This document shows, one piece after another, positions 8,371 through 16,700 of a stretch of 32,606 bases of DNA (position 1 is the stretch's first letter; the number at the start of each line of letters is the position of its first letter). The position numbers and the translations under genes are program-made. The stretch comes from Chloroflexota bacterium (lineage in GTDB: Bacteria; Chloroflexota; JAHJIN01): NCBI GenBank assembly GCA_018823415.1, contig JAHJIN010000358.1, positions 1 through 32,606 of the forward strand. The letters are read 5' to 3'. The notes under the pieces are model-generated. The model saw nothing but the letters and a program-made list of their open reading frames with translations, made no database searches and was not told where the DNA came from.

Positions 8371-9183
8371 ATGTCCGCTCGTTCCATAACCATCACTGTG
8401 CTACTGCTCGCTCTGACCCTGAGCGTCGCTTGCGAGGTCGCCGGACCTGCGCTACCCCCTACACGCGAAGCAGGCGTCAGCGTGACAGCTCAGCCGACGG
8501 CGACACCGGTCCCACCCACGAGCACCCCTGCGCCCTCGCCCACGCCGCAGCAGGTCCGGGCGAGCAAGGTTAGCTTTGTCGCCGAGGATGGCGTGAAACT
8601 TTCTGGCACATTGTTTACGGGGGAGGGGGAAAAGGACATCGGTGTGGTGCTGGCGCATATGGGCGCAAGTGGGGCGAATCAGCGCAGTTGGGCCTCGTTT
8701 GCTCAAATCATCGCCCAGCGGGGGTTTGGCGCGCTCACGTTTGACTTTCGTGCGGATAGATCCAAGCTGGACCGCGACGTGCGGGCAGCGGTCGAGTTCC
8801 TGCGGGATCAGGGCTACCAGCGCATCGTCTGCATGGGGGCCAGCATGGGCGGCACCGCCAGCCTCAAGGCTGCCATGGATACGGACCTGGCCGGGGTGGT
8901 GGTTATCTCCAGTCTCTGGACGACCGGTGTTGGGTTTACTGGCGGCGCGTTGACTGTGAGCCGCGAAGACCTGGCCCGGCTCACCCTGCCCAAGCTCTTT
9001 GTGACCACCGACAAAGACGAGAACGGCGTACCGGCCACAATGAAGGCCATGTACGAGGCCGCGCCGGAGCCCAAGGCCTTCAAGGTGTTCCCGGGCACGG
9101 CACATGGCACCAACATCTTTTTCACGCTCAACCGGGACGAGTTCCGAGACCTGCTGGTGGATTTCTTGCAAGATCTGCGCTGA
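8371..9183 (+). CDS. Secreted lipoprotein alpha/beta hydrolase (dienelactone-hydrolase-like)
   Basis: The 270-residue protein has a lipoprotein signal: a hydrophobic stretch at 8-20 ending SVA-C21. A Pro/Thr/Ser-rich linker runs to about 60 and an alpha/beta-hydrolase fold follows. The nucleophile elbow is GASMGG with S158. A candidate acid is D214 or D216 in FVTTDKDENG, and the histidine is H245 in PGTAHGT. It should be anchored outside the membrane and cleave an ester, lactone or similar bond; the substrate is unknown. ATG 8371 is chosen over the upstream in-frame ATG at 8275 because AGAAGAAGGG lies 6 bases upstream and the signal peptide starts there. The gene sits between the two copies of the ferredoxin duplication, so it may have arrived with or after that event. 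Confidence 0.85.
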   Translation: MSARSITITVLLLALTLSVACEVAGPALPPTREAGVSVTAQPTATPVPPTSTPAPSPTPQQVRASKVSFVAEDGVKLSGTLFTGEGEKDIGVVLAHMGASGANQRSWASFAQIIAQRGFGALTFDFRADRSKLDRDVRAAVEFLRDQGYQRIVCMGASMGGTASLKAAMDTDLAGVVVISSLWTTGVGFTGGALTVSREDLARLTLPKLFVTTDKDENGVPATMKAMYEAAPEPKAFKVFPGTAHGTNIFFTLNRDEFRDLLVDFLQDLR

Positions 9184-9191
9184 GATGTGGC

Positions 9192-9587
9192 ATGTCCCAT
9201 CCCTTCCCTGGTTCCGGGCGCGAGAAAAGACGCTGGCTTGCTTGGACGGCCGGGGCCATCGTCAAGCGCCCGACCGATGGCCTGGTGCTCGTCGCTCTGC
9301 GCGAATCGGCGTGCCTGGGCTGCGGAGACTGCGTCGACGCCTGCCCCTACGGAGCCATCCAGGTGGACCCGGTCACCGGCCTGGCCTCCAAATGCGACTT
9401 TTGCGCCGACCACATCGCCGCCGGGCGACCGCCCATCTGCGTGAGCGCGTGCCCCATGCGGGTACTGGGCTGGGGACTCCTGGCCGATCTGCAAGCCCGT
9501 TATGGTATGCTAGCCGATGTGCCTCCACTGCCGGGCGATGCCATCAGGCGTCCGGTCCTGGTTATCACCCCGCACGACACGGATTAG
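9192..9587 (+). CDS. Truncated ferredoxin duplicate with two [4Fe-4S] motifs
   Basis: The 131-residue reading frame starts 8 bases after the hydrolase stop. The first 20 residues (MSHPFPGSGREKRRWLAWTA) are unrelated to ferredoxins. From residue 21 it matches the C-terminal half of the DmsB-like protein upstream. It keeps the last two cysteine groups, C41/44/47/51 and C68/71/83/87, and lacks the first two. Most changes between the copies are conservative or silent, and all eight cysteines are kept. It could make a small two-cluster ferredoxin or be a decaying fragment. No strong ribosome-binding site precedes ATG 9192, which weighs toward a remnant. It ends at a natural stop inside a stretch of repeated ATCCGTG words. 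Confidence 0.55.
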   Translation: MSHPFPGSGREKRRWLAWTAGAIVKRPTDGLVLVALRESACLGCGDCVDACPYGAIQVDPVTGLASKCDFCADHIAAGRPPICVSACPMRVLGWGLLADLQARYGMLADVPPLPGDAIRRPVLVITPHDTD

Positions 9588-9635
9588 CGGTCCCAATCCG
9601 CGTATCCGTGACCAAAATCCGTGTCGACCTTGATT
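9253..9635 (+). repeat. Segmental duplication, copy 2
   Basis: This is the second copy of the block at about 7894-8264, in direct orientation and offset by about 1360 bases. The hydrolase gene lies between the copies. The coding part ends near 9582. Weaker similarity continues through GTGACC and CCTTGATT words to about 9635. Confidence 0.85.
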
Positions 9636-9708
9636 GAGCCAACCTGGTTCTAACGGACTGACGAATGGGCGTGTGGTGATTCGCGTATTCGTGCTCTGAT
9701 TCGTGGAT
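9595..9708 (+). repeat. Pair of imperfect 30-bp direct repeats in noncoding DNA
   Basis: The segments at 9595-9624 and 9679-9708 share the pattern ATYCGCGTATYCGTG followed by ATYCGTG, where Y is C in the first copy and T in the second. ACACGGATT at 9577-9585 is also the reverse complement of AATCCGTGT at 9614-9622. The pattern resembles dispersed noncoding repeat words rather than a gene. It lies between the ferredoxin fragment and the next promoter. Confidence 0.5.
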
Positions 9709-9754
9709 GGCCGCACCCCCAACCACAGAAAACGTCAGAATCAGGAAATCGCTA

Positions 9755-9783
9755 TTGACCGGTGCGCTGATTCCCGTTATAAT
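9755..9783 (+). promoter_or_regulatory. Strong sigma-70-type promoter of the WD40-like lipoprotein gene
   Basis: TTGACC at 9755-9760 and a perfect TATAAT at 9778-9783 are spaced by 17 bases. The predicted start is near 9790, giving a leader of about 45 bases to ATG 9835 with AGAGGAAG as ribosome-binding site. Confidence 0.8.
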
Positions 9784-9834
9784 GGTGTGGGGAGGCCCAG
9801 GCGGCATTCCTCCCTGGAATAGAGGAAGACGCCA

Positions 9835-11064
9835 ATGAATGCGAATCGTCAATTCATAGCCATTCTTGTCTTGGTTCTGAGTATGGCGGTATCCGGTTGT
9901 TTCACTGGAACAGGGACCCGCGAGCCATCGCCAACAGCGACGCCCAACTCGGCTCTGAAAGGAAGGTTCCTATGGCTGGCCCATGGGAAGGGTGATGCGT
10001 TGTTAGCCATCGATGAATATAGAATAGATACGATGTCCTCTGAAACTTTGGTAGAAGGTATACCCCACAAGGCTGGGCAACAGTGGATAAGCGGCGTTTT
10101 CTCTGAAGATGGGAACGCCTTGATGGTGTATGACGAGGATCCTGTGAATGTTGTGGTCGTAGATATCCCCAATGGCGTAATCAAACCGCTGCCATTGCCG
10201 GGTGTTGGCCGCCTTGGTTATGGTGGTATCTGGGGAGCTTTCTCGCCCGACAATGGTTATCTTGCCTATGCTCTAACGGGATACGAAGGTCACTCCAAAT
10301 CTGGATTGTATTTGTTCAATTTAATAAGCGGAGAAACCTCAACCCTGTACGAAGCTCCCTGTTCTTCATACATGATGGCCGGTGAGGTGTGTGGAGCCGT
10401 TCTTGACCCATACTGGATTGATAAGACAACGCTGATCTTCAATGGCTATAAAGGAAAAATGCCGGACAAAATCGAGGTCACTAAATCAGATCTCAATCCT
10501 GTCGGTACACCACAAATACCATCCCCCAATCGAACCTTCGTGATCGCAATAAATGAGACCATTCTCCAAGAGTTTGAACCCATGCTCGGAGACCTGGAGA
10601 TACAAGGAACGACCCTTCTCGTTCGTAAATACTCGGACGAGTTTGAAAATTGTCTTGCTAACTGTCGGGAGATAGATTTGGACGGATCTAGGAATTGTAC
10701 GGATAGCTGTTTGGTTGAAAGTCAATGGTTTGAGACGGCTGATATTAAACAAGGGATTGTCAAATCCAAATCGTTCCCGCTCAACAACAGCTCAAGGTTT
10801 TCACCAGATGGTAAATTCATCCTCAACTATGTTAATGATCTCTGGCATCTGATTGATATTCGCGGCGGTTCAGATCAAATCGTAGAGAATCTGGGTCAAG
10901 CTTGCGGCGCCAGTAGGTCCACCTGGTCTCCGGATGGGAAATATATCGCCTGCATGGGTCTGGGAACTGGAAACCTGCAAATCGTTTCCTTAGAGGGTTT
11001 TCCTGATCTAAGCTTGCCACTACATACGACTGGTACATATCCTTTCGTCGTGTGGGTGCCGTAA
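9835..11064 (+). CDS. Lipoprotein with TolB/WD40-like beta-propeller repeats
   Basis: The 409-residue protein has a lipoprotein signal peptide, a hydrophobic core at 7-20 and a lipobox ending SG-C22, followed by a Thr/Pro-rich linker. The body contains PD40/TolB-like repeat motifs: FSEDGNALMVYDED, FSPDNGYLAYALTG, FSPDGKFILNYVND and WSPDGKYIACMGLG. These suggest a surface-anchored beta-propeller of the kind found in TolB and WD40-like proteins. A Cys-rich insert (NCLANCREIDLDGSRNC) lies between two of the repeats. No enzymatic residues are evident, so binding or scaffolding is the likely role. The gene is a single transcription unit with its own strong promoter and a strong terminator. Its codon use and base composition are clearly more AT-rich than its neighbours, which suggests more recent acquisition. 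Confidence 0.75.
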   Translation: MNANRQFIAILVLVLSMAVSGCFTGTGTREPSPTATPNSALKGRFLWLAHGKGDALLAIDEYRIDTMSSETLVEGIPHKAGQQWISGVFSEDGNALMVYDEDPVNVVVVDIPNGVIKPLPLPGVGRLGYGGIWGAFSPDNGYLAYALTGYEGHSKSGLYLFNLISGETSTLYEAPCSSYMMAGEVCGAVLDPYWIDKTTLIFNGYKGKMPDKIEVTKSDLNPVGTPQIPSPNRTFVIAINETILQEFEPMLGDLEIQGTTLLVRKYSDEFENCLANCREIDLDGSRNCTDSCLVESQWFETADIKQGIVKSKSFPLNNSSRFSPDGKFILNYVNDLWHLIDIRGGSDQIVENLGQACGASRSTWSPDGKYIACMGLGTGNLQIVSLEGFPDLSLPLHTTGTYPFVVWVP

Positions 11065-11082
11065 CTGGAACGAAGATGAACC

Positions 11083-11114
11083 AAGCCCCGGCTCGGTGAG
11101 CCGGGGCTTTTTCT
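11083..11114 (+). terminator. Intrinsic terminator of the WD40-like lipoprotein gene
   Basis: A perfect 12-bp stem, AAGCCCCGGCTC (11083-11094) with its reverse complement (11098-11109), has a GGT loop and runs into TTTTTCT. It lies 18 bases after the stop codon. The same hairpin could also slow minus-strand transcription coming from the delta-60 gene. Confidence 0.92.
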
Positions 11115-11131
11115 ATTTGCGAATGATCGAG

Positions 11132-11166
11132 GAGCCTTCCGCAGTCTGGATGACTGTAGGAGGCTC
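11132..11166. terminator. Long hairpin just downstream of the delta-60 gene
   Basis: GAGCCT at 11132-11137 pairs with AGGCTC at 11161-11166, and CAGTC pairs with GACTG inside, forming an interrupted stem of about 13 bp around TGGAT. It lies 11 bases beyond the minus-strand stop of the delta-60 gene. It lacks a T-run on either strand, so it is more likely an mRNA 3'-end stabiliser or a factor-assisted terminator. Confidence 0.45.
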
Positions 11167-11177
11167 GTGTTCTATGC

Positions 11178-13688
11178 CTACTGACGCACGATCAACGGCA
11201 GGTACAACAGCCCCCCCACCGCCAGATTGACAGCCTGGGTATCACAGGGCGCCACGTGGTTGCAGGCGCTCACTGTAAAGATATAGTTGCCGGCTGTCGT
11301 CGGCTGGCCGGCGAGCACGCCGGTGGCCGCGTCCAGGGTCAGGCCAGCGGGGAGGCTGCCGTCGGTGACGTAGAACCGGGGTGCAAAGGGGTAGCCACGG
11401 GCGGTGAAGGTGTGATTGTAGCTCACGCCAGTCGTTGCCGTCGCAGGCGGCGTGCCACTGGTGATCGCGGGTGGCGTGGCGCCGTTTAGCCGGGCCACCC
11501 GCCGGTTGAAATCGCCGCCGATGAGCACCTTGCCGTCGGGTTGGACTGCTATATCATACACCGTGTCGTCCGCCCCGGCACTGGTGATGAACGCGGTATC
11601 CACCGAGCCGTTGCCTTTGAGCCGGGCGATGCGGTTGCAGGCCACGCCGTCCACCGTGGTGAAAGCGCCGCCGATGAGGACCTTGCCGTCGGACTGGAGC
11701 GCCACGGCGTCCACCCAGCTATTCGCTCCGGTGCCGGGGACAAAGCCAGTGTCTAGCGTGCCGTCAGCGTTGAGCCGGGCGATGCGGTTGCGGGACACGC
11801 CACCGACCGTGGTGAACGAGCCGCCGATGATCACCTTGTTGTCGGGCTGGACCGCCACGGCCCGTACCAGGAGATTCGCCCCGGCGCCGGGGGCAAAGGC
11901 CGTGTCTAGCGTGCCGTCGGCGTTGAGCCGGGCGATGCGGTTCCGCGTCACGCCGTTGAACGTGGTGAAATTGCCTGCGATGATTACCTTGCCGTCGGGC
12001 TGCACCGCCAGGGCCAGCACCGAGTTATCCGCGCCGGTGCCGGGGTTAAAGCCAGTGTCCACCGTGCCAGTGTCGTTGAGCCGGGCGATGCGGTTGCGCG
12101 CCGTGCCATTGACCGAGGTGAAATAGCCGCCGACGATTACCTTGCCATTGTGGACGGCTACGGCCACCACGGTGTCGTTCGCCCCGGTGCCGGGGTCGAA
12201 CCCGACGTCCAGCATGCCGGTGGCGTCGAGCCGGGCGATGCGGGTGCGGACCACGCCATTCACCGTGGCGAAAGCGCCGCCGATGATCACCTTGCCGTCG
12301 GGCTGGAGGGCCACGGCCCGCACCGCGCTGTCGGCGCCGGTGCCGGGGGCGAAGCCAGTGTCCAAGGAACCGTTGGCGTTGAGCCGGGCGATGCGGTTGC
12401 GCCCTGTGCCGTCCATTGTGGTGAAATAACCCCCGACGAGCACCTTGCCATCGGGCTGGGGCACCACGGCCTGCACCTGGTTACTCGCCCCGGTGCCGGG
12501 GTCGAAACCGACATCCAGCGTGCCGTCGCCGTTGAGCCGGGCGACGCGGTTGCGCCCCGTGCCGTCCACCGTGGTGAACTCGCCGCCGATGAGGACCTTG
12601 CCGTCGGCCTGGACTGCCAGGGTCCACACGGTGTCGTCCGCCCCGGCGCCGGGGTCAAAGGCGGTATCCAGCGCACCGGTGGTGTCCAGCCGGGCGATGC
12701 GGTTGCGGGCCACGCCGTCCATCGTGGCGAAAGCACCCCCGACGAGGACCTTGCCGTCGGCCTGGAGCGCCACGGCATTCACGACGGCGTTCGCTCCCGT
12801 GCCGGGATTGAAAAAGGTGTCCAGTGTGCCGTCTGCATTGAGCCGGGCGATGCGGTTGCGGGACACGCCATTGACCGTGCTGAACAACCCCCCGATGACC
12901 ACTTTGCCGTCGGTCTGGACCGCCACGGCGTCCACCCAGTTATTCGCGCCGGTGCCGGGGTTGAAAGAGGTATCCAGCGCGCCGTTGGCGTTGAGCCGGG
13001 CGATGCGGTTGCGGGCCACGCCGTTGACCATGTTGAAAGCGCCGCCGATGATCACCTTGCCGTCGACCTGGACGGCTATGGTGTACACAGTGGCACTCGC
13101 GCCGGTGCCGGGGTTGAAGGCCGTGTCCAGCGAGCCGTCGGCGTTGAGCCGGGCGATGTGGTTGCGGATCACGCCGTCCACCGTGGCGAAATCGCCGCCG
13201 ATGAGGACCTTGCCGCTGGACAGAGGCACCACGGTCCGCACCGCGCTGTTCGCCCCAGCGCCAGGGTCAAAGGTCGTGTCCAGCGAGCCGTCGGCGTTGA
13301 GCCGGGCGATGCAGTTGCGGGCCACGCCGTCCACTGTGGCGAAACTACCCCCGATGAGGATCTTGCCGTCGGTCTGGACGGCCACGGCGCGCACCCGGTT
13401 ATCCGCCCCGGTGCCGGGGTCGAAGGAGGTGTCCACAGCGCCGTCGGCGTGCAGCCGGGCGATGCGATTGTAGGCCAGTGTATTCATCGTGGTGAAATTG
13501 CCCCCGACGAGCACCTTGCCGTCGGCCTGGAGGGCCACAGCCAGGATATCGTTGTCCGCCCCGGTGCCGGGGAAAAAGCCGGTATCCACGTGGCCGGGGA
13601 TCAGATCAGCCTGGGCTGGCGGGGCTGGACCCAGGGCTAGCAGCAGTACCAGGGCCAGGATGCCGGTAAGAGTCCGTCGTGTTCTCAT
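11178..13688 (-). CDS. Secreted delta-60 repeat protein with C-terminal Ig-like domain and YLPL tail
   Basis: The 836-residue protein starts at ATG 13688, chosen because AGGGAGGT lies 5 bases upstream and a clear Sec signal peptide follows (MRTRRTLTGILALVLLLALG, cleavage after PAQA). It then has 14 tandem units of about 51 residues, such as IARLNADGSLDTAFNPG followed by a VDAVAVQTDGKVVIGG-type strand and an F(T/A)TVNGVARNR turn. This is the delta-60 repeat family, which is predicted to form beta-propellers. A putative Ig (He_PIG) domain follows (ITSGTPPATATTGVSYNHTF to GNYIFTVSA). The last residues are GGLLYLPLIVRQ. The DNA shows a strict 153-bp period. It is probably extracellular and structural or adhesive, with no catalytic motif seen. 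It is the last gene of a three-gene minus-strand run, 88 bases after its upstream neighbour. Confidence 0.9.
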   Translation of the reverse strand: MRTRRTLTGILALVLLLALGPAPPAQADLIPGHVDTGFFPGTGADNDILAVALQADGKVLVGGNFTTMNTLAYNRIARLHADGAVDTSFDPGTGADNRVRAVAVQTDGKILIGGSFATVDGVARNCIARLNADGSLDTTFDPGAGANSAVRTVVPLSSGKVLIGGDFATVDGVIRNHIARLNADGSLDTAFNPGTGASATVYTIAVQVDGKVIIGGAFNMVNGVARNRIARLNANGALDTSFNPGTGANNWVDAVAVQTDGKVVIGGLFSTVNGVSRNRIARLNADGTLDTFFNPGTGANAVVNAVALQADGKVLVGGAFATMDGVARNRIARLDTTGALDTAFDPGAGADDTVWTLAVQADGKVLIGGEFTTVDGTGRNRVARLNGDGTLDVGFDPGTGASNQVQAVVPQPDGKVLVGGYFTTMDGTGRNRIARLNANGSLDTGFAPGTGADSAVRAVALQPDGKVIIGGAFATVNGVVRTRIARLDATGMLDVGFDPGTGANDTVVAVAVHNGKVIVGGYFTSVNGTARNRIARLNDTGTVDTGFNPGTGADNSVLALAVQPDGKVIIAGNFTTFNGVTRNRIARLNADGTLDTAFAPGAGANLLVRAVAVQPDNKVIIGGSFTTVGGVSRNRIARLNADGTLDTGFVPGTGANSWVDAVALQSDGKVLIGGAFTTVDGVACNRIARLKGNGSVDTAFITSAGADDTVYDIAVQPDGKVLIGGDFNRRVARLNGATPPAITSGTPPATATTGVSYNHTFTARGYPFAPRFYVTDGSLPAGLTLDAATGVLAGQPTTAGNYIFTVSACNHVAPCDTQAVNLAVGGLLYLPLIVRQ
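11460..13640 (-). repeat. Fourteen 153-bp tandem coding repeats (delta-60 units)
   Basis: The word GCCGGGCGAT recurs at 11621, 11774 and 11927 and onward at 153-base intervals, equal to 51 codons. The units are highly similar at DNA level, so recombination and copy-number change are plausible. This is protein-coding and not a CRISPR array. Confidence 0.9.
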
Positions 13689-13776
13689 CGAATACCTCCC
13701 TATGTCATTTGTGTAGCGCTGGGGAGGAGTCTGGCGAAGGCGCGCCAGCCTTCGCCAGGGGTATCCCATTGCCAGG

Positions 13777-16700
13777 TTATTGTTCCCGCCAGTCTACTGT
13801 GCCTTCTTGCGCCCACTTGACGGTGACGAGCGATGACCAGGCGCTGCTGCGATTCTTGAGCTTCAAAAGGTATGCGCCGGCGCTGACGGTGAACTCGTAG
13901 CGACCATCAGAGCCGGTGCCCACCGTGGCGATCCAGCCCTTGTCCGCGTTGTACAGCTCGACAAACACACCCGAGACGGCTTTGCCTGCGCTGTTGAGCA
14001 CTCGGCCCCGGATCACCGGCTGGCCGCCGCCGGCCTTGACCGCCACCGTGGCCCGATAGATTCCGGCCGGCGCCGTGGTAGCCGTCGGCGCGACAGTGGG
14101 GGCCGGGACTGTCCCGAGGAACTGGAACGTCCCCATCATCTGGCTAAACGTCGGAGCCAGCGCCTCATAGTTGGTGGTCTTGGCGAACCCGATCAAGATA
14201 TAGCCTGTGCCGTCCTGGACTCGGGCATACACGTCGGACTTGGTGGCAATGCCGCCGGTAGTGACGGTCATCACCAGATAGCGCCAGGCCCGGCCGCCGA
14301 TCGTCCGCGTGCTCTCGGACGAGGTGACCAGGTCCGAGGTTTCCTTTTTGAACTCGGCCACCATCTGGTCTGTCAGGGCCTTTTCGTCACCGGTGAAACC
14401 GGCAAAGACCATGACATTGATCCCGCCAAACTCGGTATCGCTGCTGATCTCGACGAGATCAGCGTCTTCGCGCACGCTCCAGTCGGCCGGGTGCTGGATG
14501 GAAAAGCCAAACTTGGTCGAGGAGTAGGTCTTGCCCAGGGCCACGGGCGAGGCGACCGGGCCGGCCGACGTGGACGAGGCCCCAAAGCGCGAGACGCCAC
14601 TCTTGGTCCCAGCCCACACCGTGCCATCTGCGCCCACCGCCAGGCACTCGACGCGGTCTGCAGCCAGGCCGTCTTTGCTGATCCACGTGGTCCAGTTCTG
14701 GCCGTCATAACGCGAGACACCCTTGCCGGTGCCGAACCACAGCGCGCCGTCGGGCGCTACCGCGATGGCGTTGACCAGATAGTCGCCCAGACCATCGCCG
14801 GGGGTGTATTTGGTCGATTGCTGCCCGTCCAGGCGGAACGCGCCGCCCCGGCTACCGAACCAGACCGCACCGTCGGGAGCTACCGCCACGGCCAGGGAGT
14901 AGGGATCGCTCAAGCCAACCTGCTGGGTATAGTCAACCCACTTCTGACCATCAAATCGCCAGACGCCGTTCCATGAAGCGGCCCAGGCTGTGCCGTCAGG
15001 GGCCACGGCAACGGACGTGACGTTCGTATCCGTCAGTTTGCCGTCGGTGTACGAGGTCCACTTGTTCCCGGCGAACCGTGAGATGCCCTTGTAGCAAGCA
15101 AACCACACGGAACCGTCTGGGGCCACGGCGACGCCATTGACCGAGCCATTGACCAGGCCGTCGCTGGGGGTATAGGTAGTCCACTTGGTTCCATCGAACC
15201 GCGAGACGCCAGCGCCATAGGTGCCAGCCCACAGCGTGCCGTCGGGTGCTACGGTCAAGGCATTGACCACGTCATACGCCAGACCGTCTTTTTTGGCATA
15301 GGTCTTCCAGTTCGAACCGTCGAACCGGGAGAGGCCGGCGTTATTGGTGCCGAACCAGGCTGTGCCATCTGATCCCACAGCGATGGCCTTGACCTCATTT
15401 TTAGCCAGGCCGTCCGCTTCGGTGAACGTGGTCCAGGTGCCGCCGGTCACCGGCGAAGGCTGCGTGACCTGCTTGGTAGGCGAGGGGACCGGGGCTTTGG
15501 TTGGCGCCGGGGCTTTGGTGGGCTGCGGCTTGGGCGCCGCGCCCCCGGCAGGGCTATAGCTGGTGGTGCCGGCGGCCGTAGCGAACCAGACCGTGCCGCC
15601 GGGGCCGGCGGCAATCTCTTTGATGCTGTTATCTGCCAGGCCGTCCTGGACCGTGTACGTGGTCCAGGCTTGCCCATCAAATACCGAGACGCCCTCGGCG
15701 CTGGTGCCGACCCACACCGCGCCGTCTGAGGCGATGGCAATGTACGTGACCCAGTTGCCCGCCAGGCCATCGCTCTTTCTATAGATGGTCCAGGTCTGAC
15801 CATCAAAGACCGAGACGCCGCTGGAGGAGCCCACCCACACCACACCGTCCGGGGCCACGGCGATGCACGAAGCGCCCTTGCTCGCCATGCCGTCCGCGTC
15901 GGTATAGGTGGTCCAAGTCTGCCCATTGAACTGGGAAACACCGTCGCCGGTGGCAAACCACACCGAGCCGTCGGGGGCCGCGGCGATGCCGTTGACGCTG
16001 TTCTTGACCAAGCCGTCTTGCTCGGAGATAATCGTCCACTCTTGCCCATCGAAGCGTGAGACGCCGGGTGTGGTGGCCCAGGTGCCGCACCACACCGAGC
16101 CGTCTGCAGCCACGGCGATGGAATCGACGCGATCGTCGGCCAGGCCGTCCGCTTCGTGGTAGACGGTCCAGGTGCCGCCGGCTAGATGCGAGAGGCCATT
16201 GCCGCCGCCGAACCAGACCGAGCCATCGGGATCTGGGGTGATGACAAAGACGCCGTTATACGCCAGGCCATCGTCCTTGGTGTACGTGGTCCAGTTTTCG
16301 CCGTCGAAAGAGGACGTGCCCCAGTCTGTGCCAACCCACGGTATGCCATCGGCGGACACGGCTGCGGCCCAGACCTGGTTGCCAGCCACGGTGTCGTCGG
16401 TCTGGTACGTGGTCCACTGCTGGCCGTCGAACAGCGAGATGCCGTTGAGGCGCGTGCCCACCCACACGGCGTCCTGCGTGCTGCCGGGCGGTGCCGGGCT
16501 GACGGCGATGGCCCGGATCTCGTCGCTGACCAGGCCGTCGTCCTTCCGATAGGTGGTCCAGGTCTGTCCATCGAATCGTGAGACGCCCCGGCTAGCGGTG
16601 CCACACCATACCATGCCCTGCGAGTCCACACCGATGGCATAGACCAGGCTGCTGACCAGACCATCGCCGGAGGAGTAATTGGTCCATTCTTGTCCATCAA

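Noticed and set aside
11621..13500. Regularly spaced repeats that might suggest a CRISPR array
   Set aside because: The 153-bp period is a multiple of three, lies within a continuous coding frame and encodes delta-60 protein repeats.
12150..13640. A 496-codon plus-strand open frame opposite the delta-60 gene
   Set aside because: It mirrors the 153-bp repeats of the minus-strand gene and gives a low-complexity His/Gly/Val-rich product. It has no signal peptide or ribosome-binding site, whereas the minus strand has all of these.
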